A stretch of 34,243 nucleotides of DNA from a virus: the IMG/VR virus record IMGVR_UViG_3300008120_000626, positions 1 to 34,243 of that record. One strand, written 5' to 3'. Below are positions 15,759-23,452 of the stretch, piece by piece. The translations under genes and the position numbers were made by a program. Below the pieces are notes generated by a model. The model ran no database searches, had not been told where the DNA came from, and worked only from the letters and a program-made list of their open reading frames with translations. Positions within the stretch are counted from its first letter, which is position 1. Every line of letters starts with the position of its first letter.

Positions 15759-16472
15759 ATGACAAATTTTAATAACAATTATTTATTTTCTTCAAAAGAG
15801 CAGCTTGCTCCTGGTATTTGGGTTTATCGAGATGTAATTAAAAAAGAAATCAATGTGATTGATAGATTAAATAAAATTGGAGAATCTGCTATTAGAGATG
15901 GAGACTCCAGGTACGAATGGACTTTTGGCTTTGTAGGTTATAGCGAAAAGAGACCTTCATACAGGGATTGTGAAGATATTAAAGTTGGTGAAGTTGTAAA
16001 TATTAATTCTGAAACAGAAAATTTAGTCAATGATCTATGGCGGGATTTAAAAAATCATCAGTCTCCAGCAGTGGATGATTATTGTGGAATGTATAATGTA
16101 AAAATGAACTATTGGGAAGTTATGAATTGTATCCGCTATGGCAAGGGTCAGCATTTCCAAGAGCATGCAGATCATGGATTTTCATACAGCGCTACAGTTT
16201 CTTTGGTAGCATATGTCAATGATGATTATGAAGGAGGAAACCTTTATTTCCCTAAATTAAATTTAGACATTAAGCCAAAGGCGGGAGACCTATACATATT
16301 CCCATCTACATATTTATTTTCACATAGAGCAATGCCAGTTGAATCTGGAATGAAGTTTTCAATTGTTACTATGCTAGATTATAATGATCATGCACACAGA
16401 CCAGAGTTTATGCAAATGAGAGCAAAATGGGTTGAAGAAGATTCAAAAACTGGTAAAAATTCTCATGTATAG
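15759..16472 (+). CDS. Prolyl-4-hydroxylase-like 2OG-Fe(II) dioxygenase 1
   Basis: 237 residues. Members of this superfamily use Fe(II), O2 and 2-oxoglutarate to hydroxylate protein prolines or other substrates in the cytoplasm. The double-stranded beta-helix core is clear: iron ligands His136 and Asp138 (QEHADH), distal His189 (FSHRAMP) and the 2-oxoglutarate-binding basic residue Lys199 ten residues later. Between them lies the family stretch YVNDDYEGGNLYFPKL, then KPKAGDLYIFPS. Residues 1-100 are a variable N-terminal lid. The closest family architecture is the 2OG-FeII_Oxy_3 / P4H alpha-subunit type. It is the first gene of a five-dioxygenase operon and probably translated from a leaderless mRNA. 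The substrate cannot be read from the sequence; adjacent Pro-Pro-rich fibres are candidates. Confidence 0.88.
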   Translation: MTNFNNNYLFSSKEQLAPGIWVYRDVIKKEINVIDRLNKIGESAIRDGDSRYEWTFGFVGYSEKRPSYRDCEDIKVGEVVNINSETENLVNDLWRDLKNHQSPAVDDYCGMYNVKMNYWEVMNCIRYGKGQHFQEHADHGFSYSATVSLVAYVNDDYEGGNLYFPKLNLDIKPKAGDLYIFPSTYLFSHRAMPVESGMKFSIVTMLDYNDHAHRPEFMQMRAKWVEEDSKTGKNSHV

Positions 16473-17211
16473 GATAGAAGTATTTAATACTAGAGAGTGC
16501 CTAGGAGTACTTGAACCACTTTCTGCAAAAAGAAGTTGGATGGAAGAGACGTTTGAGTCTCATGCCTATAAATGTTTTCCAGTTAGCCTAACAAATCAAT
16601 TGGGATGGGGAATATCTTTTCCAGAAGACATATCTTTTATTTGGGATGGAATATCTGATAGCAGTTCAGATCATGTAAAAATATTATCTGGAGAAAAATA
16701 TGCTTATCCTGGCAGAGCGAATGCAACAATTAGTTTTTATAGTGGACTAGTTTTTAAAACCAGTGAAAATTTAAGTCTATTATCAATGCCAGTACCAAAT
16801 TTATTTATTGATGGTGCAGTTCCATTTACAACACTAATTAGTAGTTCGTTTTTTACAGGAGAGTTGCCTATTGCCTGGATGATAACAAAACCAAATGAGG
16901 TTATAACAATAAAAGCTGGGACCCCAGTTATATCTGTAATGCCAATAGATTTAGAGTCATTGAATAATTCAGAAATGATTTTTAAACCACTTTCTGAATT
17001 CCCAAAGCCAGTATATAATGATATAGAAAATCCTAATGACTACTCTGAAGCTATTAGAGCTTTAAATCAATCTGGAACATGGTCTAACTTCTACAGAGAC
17101 GCAGTTGATCATTTAAAAAGAAAAATTGGCTCTCATCAGGTAAAGTCAATAAGATTAAAAGTTAATAATGCTATAATGAGTTATGGAGGCAAAAATGAAA
17201 GCACAAAATGA
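16465..17211 (+). CDS. DUF6065-like protein inside the dioxygenase operon
   Basis: 248 residues from ATG 16465, which overlaps the preceding stop by 8 bases (ATGTATAG). A longer reading from TTG 16432 would add 11 basic residues with no ribosome site. RSWMEETFESHAYKCFP, SLTNQLGWGISFPEDI and FTGELPIAWMITKPNEVITI resemble, from memory, the DUF6065 family, whose function is unknown. VITIKAGTPVISVMPIDL suggests a cupin-like beta-barrel, but no complete metal triad is obvious to me. It is translationally coupled to dioxygenases on both sides, so a role in the same pathway (accessory, second-step enzyme or substrate binding) is inferred. No membrane segment or signal peptide. Confidence 0.7.
   Translation: MYRIEVFNTRECLGVLEPLSAKRSWMEETFESHAYKCFPVSLTNQLGWGISFPEDISFIWDGISDSSSDHVKILSGEKYAYPGRANATISFYSGLVFKTSENLSLLSMPVPNLFIDGAVPFTTLISSSFFTGELPIAWMITKPNEVITIKAGTPVISVMPIDLESLNNSEMIFKPLSEFPKPVYNDIENPNDYSEAIRALNQSGTWSNFYRDAVDHLKRKIGSHQVKSIRLKVNNAIMSYGGKNESTK
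17169..17177 (+). promoter_or_regulatory. Possible internal extended -10 promoter
   Basis: TGCTATAAT matches the extended -10 used elsewhere in this phage. It lies inside the end of the DUF6065-like gene, 17 bases before ATG 17195, so it could boost the four downstream dioxygenases independently. No convincing -35. Confidence 0.4.
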
Positions 17212-17869
17212 TTGGGCTGGTAAAGCACCTAAGTCTATAACTCCATCTGGATTTTTTGGGAACTCTTCAGACAATATTGTTGAAATAAAAGATTTTCTTT
17301 CTTTAGAAGAAAGAGAAACGCTAATGAATTTTGCATTAAACAATAAAATTTGGGATATTACAGAAACACATAGAGATGAAGATGGGCTAGTTTTATACGA
17401 CCATACAATTTGGGAAGATCGTGTATGTACGTACAACTCTCTTATGGCCTCAGACCCAAGCATACTTGAGTTAATATATAGCATGATAAATAGATTAAAA
17501 ATAGAAGTAGATGCATTTTTTAACGTAGATGCAAAAGAGACTGGACCAGCAATTGTGCGTTGGCCAGTAGGAGCAAGGCAAGAGCCTCATGCAGACAAAG
17601 AGTTTCATTCTGGACCAGAAAAAGGAAGGCCAAACGACTTTCCATGGTATGATCTAGCTGGACTATTTTATTTTAATGACGACTATGAAGGCGGAGAACT
17701 TTATTTCCCTCAACACGGAATTGAATTTAAACCAGTAGCTGGAGCAGCATATTTTTTTCCAGGCGACATGAATTATACGCATGGAGTTAGGCCAGTTAAA
17801 TCTGGTAATAGATTTACGTCGCCATTTTTTTGGACGATAACTAAGCATACAGGAGAAAGACAGCCATGA
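17195..17869 (+). CDS. Prolyl-4-hydroxylase-like 2OG-Fe(II) dioxygenase 2
   Basis: 224 residues. ATG 17195 is chosen over in-frame ATG 17183 because GGAGG sits five bases before it. Iron ligands are His132 and Asp134 (EPHADKEF) and His196 (YTHGVRP); Arg206 (SGNRFTSPFFW) is the 2-oxoglutarate anchor. The core stretch FYFNDDYEGGELYFPQHG then KPVAGAAYFFPGD is the best family match of the five. The N-terminal part (EIKDFLSLEERETLMNFALN) is the usual helical entry of P4H domains. It overlaps the previous gene by 17 bases and the next by 4 (ATGA), so expression is coupled. Sequence outside the core differs strongly from its neighbours, so these are diverged paralogues or independent acquisitions, not recent tandem copies. 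Confidence 0.9.
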   Translation: MKAQNDWAGKAPKSITPSGFFGNSSDNIVEIKDFLSLEERETLMNFALNNKIWDITETHRDEDGLVLYDHTIWEDRVCTYNSLMASDPSILELIYSMINRLKIEVDAFFNVDAKETGPAIVRWPVGARQEPHADKEFHSGPEKGRPNDFPWYDLAGLFYFNDDYEGGELYFPQHGIEFKPVAGAAYFFPGDMNYTHGVRPVKSGNRFTSPFFWTITKHTGERQP

Positions 17870-18681
17870 GCAATTTAGAATATGTAGAGATTTACCCAAA
17901 TATAGATGTATACAGAAATGTTTTGAATAACCCATCTGAACTTTATGCAACAATGAATGAGTCAGAAAAAAAATCAAATGGTAAGTATTTTTTGAAAGCT
18001 TGGGATCAGTGGTCACATTTTGGAACATATACGCAAAAAAAAGAGATGTCAGAATGCTCGACAGACATAGTTAGCTCTGAAATGTTTATAAAAGAAAAAG
18101 CCTTTGTTGATGAGATAGAAGACGCATATACTAAGGTTGTTTTAGATTATGTAGAAAGACACAATATTGATCTTCCAGAAGGATGGCGTTTTAGCGGATG
18201 CTCGTACTCTAAATATAATGCAAAAATAGATATGCTTCAGAACAATATGACTATGCAGTATCATACTGACCACATTACGTCTCAAAGAGACATGCCTGGA
18301 GACAAGTTCTTTTTGACATGCACCATGTATATTAATGATGACTATGATGGTGGAGATATAGAGTTCTACGTAGATGGCAAATTTATAAATCACAAACCAG
18401 TTTCAGGAGATATCCTAGTATTTCCTTCTGTTGAACCATATTTTCATGGTGTTAAAACAATTAATACAAATGAAAAGTTTTTTGTTAGAAACTTTATAAT
18501 GGTTCCTCATAATGGAACAGAAGAATGGCTGGCTAATCAAAGACGTTATGGTGCATACAAGTGGGCACAAATGGAAGCCAAAAGAATAGACTATGAAGAT
18601 AAAAGAAACATGGTATATTTTAAAGACGGATCTGTTGTCTCATACGAAGAGTATAACCCTCAAGATATGGGAGGGCAATAA
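17866..18681 (+). CDS. Prolyl-4-hydroxylase-like 2OG-Fe(II) dioxygenase 3
   Basis: 271 residues, the longest of the set. Iron ligands are His133 and Asp135 (YHTDHIT), distal His194 (YFHGVKTI) and the basic anchor Lys204 (NEKFFVRNF). The core reads MYINDDYDGGDIEFYVDG then KPVSGDILVFPS. The N-terminal 130 residues include many aromatics (WDQWSHFGTYT). The C-terminal 45 residues beyond the barrel (WLANQRRYGAYKWAQMEAK) form an extra charged helical tail not present in dioxygenases 1, 2 and 5. The start overlaps the preceding stop (ATGA). The divergent insert and tail suggest a different substrate from the others. Confidence 0.86.
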   Translation: MSNLEYVEIYPNIDVYRNVLNNPSELYATMNESEKKSNGKYFLKAWDQWSHFGTYTQKKEMSECSTDIVSSEMFIKEKAFVDEIEDAYTKVVLDYVERHNIDLPEGWRFSGCSYSKYNAKIDMLQNNMTMQYHTDHITSQRDMPGDKFFLTCTMYINDDYDGGDIEFYVDGKFINHKPVSGDILVFPSVEPYFHGVKTINTNEKFFVRNFIMVPHNGTEEWLANQRRYGAYKWAQMEAKRIDYEDKRNMVYFKDGSVVSYEEYNPQDMGGQ

Positions 18682-18684
18682 AAT

Positions 18685-19437
18685 ATGGAAAGAGAAATGG
18701 TTATAACAAGACATAAAGAAGACATTGTGTCTTATGACAACTTTCTTACCAAGCAAGAATGTGAAGCAATTATAAATGTGTTAGCAATTAAAATGGAAAA
18801 AGATCAGCTAAGATGGATGCCAATTTCTTTTTATGAGTCATACTCTTCTGGAACTCCAGAACTAAATGACCCAGACACAATTGCCTGTGGCTTGCCAGGA
18901 GATTTTTTTCAAGACCTTAGACAAAGAGTCATAAACGCAACAGCAGATATGGCTGGCAAAGATCCAGAACAAATGTCTCAAATAAGCTGGCATTCACAAA
19001 GATGGGCACCAGGAGCATTTGCCAATATGCATTCCGATAATACTTCAAATGAAGGTGTATCTGGAGCATTTACTAGAAGTAGATACGCAACCTTTCTGTA
19101 TTTAAATGACGACTTTGAAGATGGAGTACTAAACTTTAAACACGGATTAACAATCGTTCCTAAAACTGGAACCCTTGTAACTTTTGCTGGTGGTTTTCAT
19201 AATATGCATGAAGTTACTACGGTTAAAAAATCAATACGATACACACTTGGATCATTTTGGGATGACAGAGAAGAAGAAGATTATCCTCAAGAAGTTAGAG
19301 ATGCCTGGGCCGCAGAGCTTGCTGAAGTTAGGGCAATGCAAGCAGAACAAGCCATAGAGTGGGAAGACTACAGAAATAAAGGCATAAGAATAACACCTAA
19401 AGGCGAACAGTATCCAGCATCAGAAGTAGAGGGATAA
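18685..19437 (+). CDS. Prolyl-4-hydroxylase-like 2OG-Fe(II) dioxygenase 4
   Basis: 250 residues. Iron ligands are His116 and Asp118 (NMHSDNTS), distal His175 (NMHEVTTV, with a further His at 172) and anchor Arg185 (SIRYTLGSFWDD). The core strand is FLYLNDDFEDGVLNFKHG, slightly divergent from the EGGxLxFP consensus, followed by PKTGTLVTFAGGFHN. RWAPGAFANMHSDN is a classic P4H entry to the first ligand. A C-terminal charged helix (AAELAEVRAMQAEQAIEWED) extends past the barrel, as in dioxygenase 3. It begins 3 bases after the previous stop with GGGAGGG upstream. Confidence 0.87.
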   Translation: MEREMVITRHKEDIVSYDNFLTKQECEAIINVLAIKMEKDQLRWMPISFYESYSSGTPELNDPDTIACGLPGDFFQDLRQRVINATADMAGKDPEQMSQISWHSQRWAPGAFANMHSDNTSNEGVSGAFTRSRYATFLYLNDDFEDGVLNFKHGLTIVPKTGTLVTFAGGFHNMHEVTTVKKSIRYTLGSFWDDREEEDYPQEVRDAWAAELAEVRAMQAEQAIEWEDYRNKGIRITPKGEQYPASEVEG

Positions 19438-19438
19438 C

Positions 19439-20089
19439 ATGCAGAATCAAATAGAGTTCAAACAATTTGTAATGTTTGATTTACAAGTGCTGGATCCACA
19501 AATATGGTATTGGGAAAATGCTCTTAGCTATCCAGAACATTTAAAACAGTTTATTGAAGAAATAGACTCAGATCCGCTTTCATATAAAAGAATATCAAAA
19601 TGGGAAAACTGGACGGCAAGCGACGATAGCTCTTTTGTATATGGTGCTACTAAAAATATAATCACCTCTAATTTAAAAGATACAACTGGATCTGATTCAA
19701 TAGATAAAAAAACACTATATATTGGAAATAGCTTTTCGATGGCATTTGAAATGTGTTCAGAAAGATATCTATCTGGACACGGATTAGATAAAAATAATTA
19801 CAATTTACCACTAAGCAAATTGCCTATTAAAAAATGGAATCAAGGTCAATACATGGGGCCTCATTTTGATGGACAAGACGGAGACTCTACTTTAGCATTC
19901 TCTCTTGTTGCATACATAAACGATGATTACGAGGGAGGGGAAATTCATTTCCCAAATCAAAATATCACACTTAAGCCAAAGGCTGGAAGCATGATTATGT
20001 TCCCCTCACAACTTCCATACCTACATGAAGTAAAGCCTATTATTTCTGGCACAAGGTACATGAGCCCAGCACATGTATATATTAAGTAG
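19439..20089 (+). CDS. Prolyl-4-hydroxylase-like 2OG-Fe(II) dioxygenase 5
   Basis: 216 residues. Iron ligands are His142 and Asp144 (GPHFDGQD), distal His196 (YLHEVKPI) and anchor Arg206 (SGTRYMSPAHVY), again with ten residues between the last two. The core reads AYINDDYEGGEIHFPNQN then KPKAGSMIMFPS, closest to dioxygenase 1. The N-terminal 130 residues contain an aromatic lid (WYWENALSYPEHLKQF). It starts one base after the preceding stop, with GAGGGA as ribosome site. It is the last gene of the operon; a fresh promoter for the collagen-like fibre follows within 25 bases. Confidence 0.88.
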   Translation: MQNQIEFKQFVMFDLQVLDPQIWYWENALSYPEHLKQFIEEIDSDPLSYKRISKWENWTASDDSSFVYGATKNIITSNLKDTTGSDSIDKKTLYIGNSFSMAFEMCSERYLSGHGLDKNNYNLPLSKLPIKKWNQGQYMGPHFDGQDGDSTLAFSLVAYINDDYEGGEIHFPNQNITLKPKAGSMIMFPSQLPYLHEVKPIISGTRYMSPAHVYIK

Positions 20090-20094
20090 ATAGG

Positions 20095-20103
20095 TGGTAT
20101 AAT
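20095..20103 (+). promoter_or_regulatory. Extended -10 promoter, predicted leaderless start of the collagen-like fibre
   Basis: TGGTATAAT (extended -10) ends at 20103 and ATG 20110 begins 7 bases later, at the expected transcription start. There is no Shine-Dalgarno sequence between them, only A residues. The -35 is weak. Confidence 0.55.
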
Positions 20104-20109
20104 AAAAAA

Positions 20110-21222
20110 ATGAGCACAACAGGCAAAGGGTTTAGATACCCACAATATACAGATACTCCAGATGTCCCTAGAGACCTCGGATACCTTGCCGCTGATGTAG
20201 ATGCCTATCTGGATGATCATCCTGGCCCACAGGGCCCTTCAGGAACCTTAGAAATAGGTACTGTAACAACTGTTAGCGCATCAACTCCAGCCTCTGTAGT
20301 AAATGTTGGAACCCCAGAGGCTGCTATACTCAATTTAGTTTTACCAAGAGGTGTCGATGGAATAATTGGTGGGCCAGGCCCATCTAATGTTTTATCAATA
20401 GGAACTGTTGACCAAGGCGTGTCTGCAAGTGCAACAATAACTGGAACTAGCCCATCTCAAGTATTGAATTTAGTTTTGCCACAAGGGCCTGCGGGTCCAC
20501 AAGGGCCACAAGGGATACAGGGCCCTACAACCTTAGCAGTTGGAACAACTACAACAGGTGCGGCTGGAACAAATGCTTCAGTAGTTAATACTGGAACAGC
20601 TACAAATGCTGTATTTGCATTTACGATTCCAAGGGGGGCAACTGGTGCAACAGGTGCTCAAGGACCACAAGGAATTCCTGGATCAAGCGCAACAATAGAT
20701 CCAATACCAACAACTATTTCATTAAACATACCTACAACATCTGGTTATGGAGTAAATTCAAACTGGTATCCACTAGCAAACAACTTATACTCAATAGGCC
20801 AGCCTATAGATGCAGGTGCTGGAGTAGCATCAAATAGATTTTGGAAAACAATATACTCTAACACAGGAACAATAAATACATCTGACGAAAGATTGAAAAC
20901 AGGAGTTTCTGACTCACTTCTCGGCTTGGACTTTGTTAATTCTTTACGTCCAGTTAGCTATAAATTTATTGAAGGCGGTAAAGAAGTAGTTGACGGAGAT
21001 ATAGTTTCAGTTCCTGGAACAAGAACTCATTACGGATTAATAGCACAAGAAGTTAAAGAGGTTTTAGATCAGTCTGGAGTAGAAGATTTTGCGGGATGGG
21101 TAAAAATAGACATGTCTCAAGAAGACTCAATGCAGGGATTAAGATACGATCAATTTATTTCACCACTAATAAAAGCAGTTCAAGAGCTTACAGCGAGAGT
21201 TAAAGCCTTAGAAGAGAATTAA
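20110..21222 (+). CDS. Collagen-like tail fibre with S74 intramolecular chaperone
   Basis: 370 residues. Three Gly-X-Y tracts (residues 39-45, 126-140 and 176-193, for example GPAGPQGPQGIQGP and GATGATGAQGPQGIPG) should form short collagen-like triple helices separated by beta segments (ASVVNVGTPEAAILNLVLPR type, repeated three times). The C-terminal 115 residues are an S74 endosialidase-type chaperone: SDERLK at 258-263 holds the Ser/Lys dyad for self-cleavage, followed by LRPVSYKFIEGG, HYGLIAQEVKEVL and LRYDQFISPLIKAVQEL. The chaperone drives trimer folding and is then cut off. Prolines are mostly in the X position of the triplets; only GIP has Pro in Y. The gene directly follows five P4H-like enzymes. 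Confidence 0.92.
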   Translation: MSTTGKGFRYPQYTDTPDVPRDLGYLAADVDAYLDDHPGPQGPSGTLEIGTVTTVSASTPASVVNVGTPEAAILNLVLPRGVDGIIGGPGPSNVLSIGTVDQGVSASATITGTSPSQVLNLVLPQGPAGPQGPQGIQGPTTLAVGTTTTGAAGTNASVVNTGTATNAVFAFTIPRGATGATGAQGPQGIPGSSATIDPIPTTISLNIPTTSGYGVNSNWYPLANNLYSIGQPIDAGAGVASNRFWKTIYSNTGTINTSDERLKTGVSDSLLGLDFVNSLRPVSYKFIEGGKEVVDGDIVSVPGTRTHYGLIAQEVKEVLDQSGVEDFAGWVKIDMSQEDSMQGLRYDQFISPLIKAVQELTARVKALEEN

Positions 21223-21225
21223 GAC

Positions 21226-23031
21226 ATGTCATATAAATACACTGTCTTAAAAGATAATCCAGTTGCATTTTTCTTATTGGATGAAGTTCGTTCTGGTGAA
21301 GCTGGAGTATACAGCAATCTAACTACACTATATTCAACATACGCAGACTTAAGAGACAACGGAGTTTCATATGCTGCCGTTAGTGGGTTGCCAATAATTG
21401 ATTACACTGGAAACTCCATGGAAGGGTATGCAATTAATACTTCAAGCATGGAAGTGCTTCCTATTATTGGGGCGGGAGTTAGAGGAACTGAGATAAATGA
21501 AGATGCTCAAATAAGCCTGAAAGCACTAGGTCTTGGAATGAATAGAAATCCAGACGGCGCATTTGCATTCGAAATATGGTTTAGTCCAGACAAAGATGAC
21601 AACGAAGAATATCTTATTATGGGAGATGCTGCAAACTCAATTGGCCTATTCTATAAAAATGAAAACATTATTTTTAAATGCAGCGCCACACAATCCGTTT
21701 GGCACAAAGTCACAAAAAATGAGGCTATGCATGTCGTTGGAATATTTTCCAAGGATAAAATATCTTTGTATGTAAACGGCAAAATAGCTTCCGAAAGTCC
21801 AGTCACCAAGGGCTTTAAATTTACCAATACAAGCTTAAATTTATCTTTAGGCCCAGCTAATGTAGGAAAAAAGTTTATTGTTGATTCAGCAGCAATTTAT
21901 GCTTACGAGCTAACTGAACAAAAAATATTAAATCACTATGTGTCTGGGTATAAAGAAACTAAGTATTCACAAATTGTTTATTCAAACAATGGAATATTTT
22001 TCTCATTAAATTCAACATCAATAAGACCAGACATTTCATACACATATCCTGGAATAAAAAGCTTAGAAGAAATTGCTTCTGGAGACGGATATTATAATTC
22101 TGTTTACAATAGGATTGAGTTTGAAAAAACAGATATAGCAGAATCAAAATCTTTTGTGTTTGAAGACAGACTATATATTTCAAACCCTGAAGATATTGTT
22201 TCTTCTAGACTTTCCTATGGTCAAGACGTAGACAATGTTTTAGTTGAAATAAAGATACCAGATCAGCCATGGGAAATATGTAAGAATAATTCACCCATGC
22301 CTTATTACAACAAAAACCAAAACTCAGAGAGCCCGATATTTGATATAAGAGTGACCATGACCACAGATGACTCATCCTTTGATCTTCCGTATTTTAATAA
22401 GCTAGAAATTGATATGTATTCAAATAAAGATTTCTATTCAGATAACTCTGGCTCAAAGATATATTCGGAATACGACTACGCTCTAGGTCAATATAATTAT
22501 CCAGTAAGAATGCAAAATAAATATAATGGTATATCTATGTATTCTGGACATGGATTCTCGGTAGACCTTTCTATTGAGCCACGTACAATAGAGATGTTCT
22601 TTACACCACGGGCGGGGCAGAATGTATTATTCTCTTCAGCGTCTTCATCAATTAAGTGGGGGGCAAATGGAGCAATAACAAAAGCTGGAATTTCTGCTAT
22701 ATATGTAAACGGTATAGATAGAACATCGGAAGCCAACATATCTACATTTCTTCTAAACGACGTATCACACCATATATTAATAGTCTTGAGCCAGCCTGCC
22801 TTAAACATTAAGTTTAATCAAAATCAATTAGACACAGAGTATGGAACTTCAAACCTATACAACAATATAGCTTTTTATGAAAAGGTATTTACCCCTACAG
22901 AGGCAGCCAATAACTATAGACTGTATTGCTCAGATAATTCAAAAATTGTGGTTGATCCAGGGCTAACTGTATCTGAAAGCAGTCAGGGTCTTGACGGAAC
23001 CTCCTATTTCGTAAGGTCATTTGGCGAATAG
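21226..23031 (+). CDS. LamG-like (concanavalin-fold) minor tail or adhesin protein
   Basis: 601 residues starting 3 bases after the fibre gene. Residues about 110-240 form a laminin-G/concanavalin-type jelly roll (FAFEIWFSPDKDDNEEYLI ... MHVVGIFSKDKISLYVNGKI ... LNLSLGPANVGKKF ... DSAAIYAYELTEQKI). The opening VLKDNPVAFFLLDEVRSGEA is the usual lead-in for phage LamG proteins. A second, weaker jelly-roll copy appears near residues 420-580 (YSGHGFSVDLSIEPRTIEMF ... AFYEKVFTPTEAANNYRLY). These domains bind glycans. No signal peptide or membrane helix. It is the last gene before the 82-base gap preceding the head block. Probable role: baseplate-associated carbohydrate-binding subunit. Confidence 0.8.
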   Translation: MSYKYTVLKDNPVAFFLLDEVRSGEAGVYSNLTTLYSTYADLRDNGVSYAAVSGLPIIDYTGNSMEGYAINTSSMEVLPIIGAGVRGTEINEDAQISLKALGLGMNRNPDGAFAFEIWFSPDKDDNEEYLIMGDAANSIGLFYKNENIIFKCSATQSVWHKVTKNEAMHVVGIFSKDKISLYVNGKIASESPVTKGFKFTNTSLNLSLGPANVGKKFIVDSAAIYAYELTEQKILNHYVSGYKETKYSQIVYSNNGIFFSLNSTSIRPDISYTYPGIKSLEEIASGDGYYNSVYNRIEFEKTDIAESKSFVFEDRLYISNPEDIVSSRLSYGQDVDNVLVEIKIPDQPWEICKNNSPMPYYNKNQNSESPIFDIRVTMTTDDSSFDLPYFNKLEIDMYSNKDFYSDNSGSKIYSEYDYALGQYNYPVRMQNKYNGISMYSGHGFSVDLSIEPRTIEMFFTPRAGQNVLFSSASSSIKWGANGAITKAGISAIYVNGIDRTSEANISTFLLNDVSHHILIVLSQPALNIKFNQNQLDTEYGTSNLYNNIAFYEKVFTPTEAANNYRLYCSDNSKIVVDPGLTVSESSQGLDGTSYFVRSFGE

Positions 23032-23075
23032 CCTACACAATTATTAAAAAAAGTGCATTGTCATGGCACACAGGC

Positions 23076-23104
23076 TGGACTTTTGCTAGAAATAATGATA
23101 AACT
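23076..23104 (+). promoter_or_regulatory. Promoter of the head block, near-leaderless
   Basis: TGGACT (23076-23081), a 17-base spacer, TAAACT (23099-23104) preceded by TGA. ATG 23114 is 10 bases past the end of the -10, with no Shine-Dalgarno sequence, so the leader would be 0-4 bases. Confidence 0.5.
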
Positions 23105-23113
23105 GTTTTACAT

Positions 23114-23452
23114 ATGGAAATCTTAAATCAAAAAAGTCAAGTTATCGAAGAGACAACTCTAGGAATATATGTTTGGGAAATGCCAGACGGACGCTGGATT
23201 GGTGACGATGATGGTAACTTCTTGTCTATAACATCTAAAAAGGGTAATCGTTCTAGAATGGCTACGCTAGCAGATGCTGTAAGACACTATGGTATTTATG
23301 AGGGACAACCAAAATTTTTAGCGGGCAGACGCAAAATAGATGATGAAGAGTTTGAGTATCAAAACCAAAGACTAAAATGGGGACTTACACCAGACCCATT
23401 AGATATTGGAGAATATAAAGATTCAGTTCTTCGAGGGGGCTCAGTAACATGA
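23114..23452 (+). CDS. Hypothetical protein preceding the portal
   Basis: 112 residues, soluble, rich in charged residues. GIYVWEMPDGRWIGDDDGNF and KKGNRSRMATLADAVRHYG suggest a small mixed alpha/beta domain; the remainder (KWGLTPDPLDIGEY) looks disordered. Its stop overlaps the portal start (ATGA). In many actinophages the terminase or a small head gene sits here, but I see no ATPase or nuclease motif, so it is not a terminase. Function unknown; head assembly is inferred from position. The start is ATG 23114, predicted to be translated from a near-leaderless mRNA. Confidence 0.7.
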   Translation: MEILNQKSQVIEETTLGIYVWEMPDGRWIGDDDGNFLSITSKKGNRSRMATLADAVRHYGIYEGQPKFLAGRRKIDDEEFEYQNQRLKWGLTPDPLDIGEYKDSVLRGGSVT

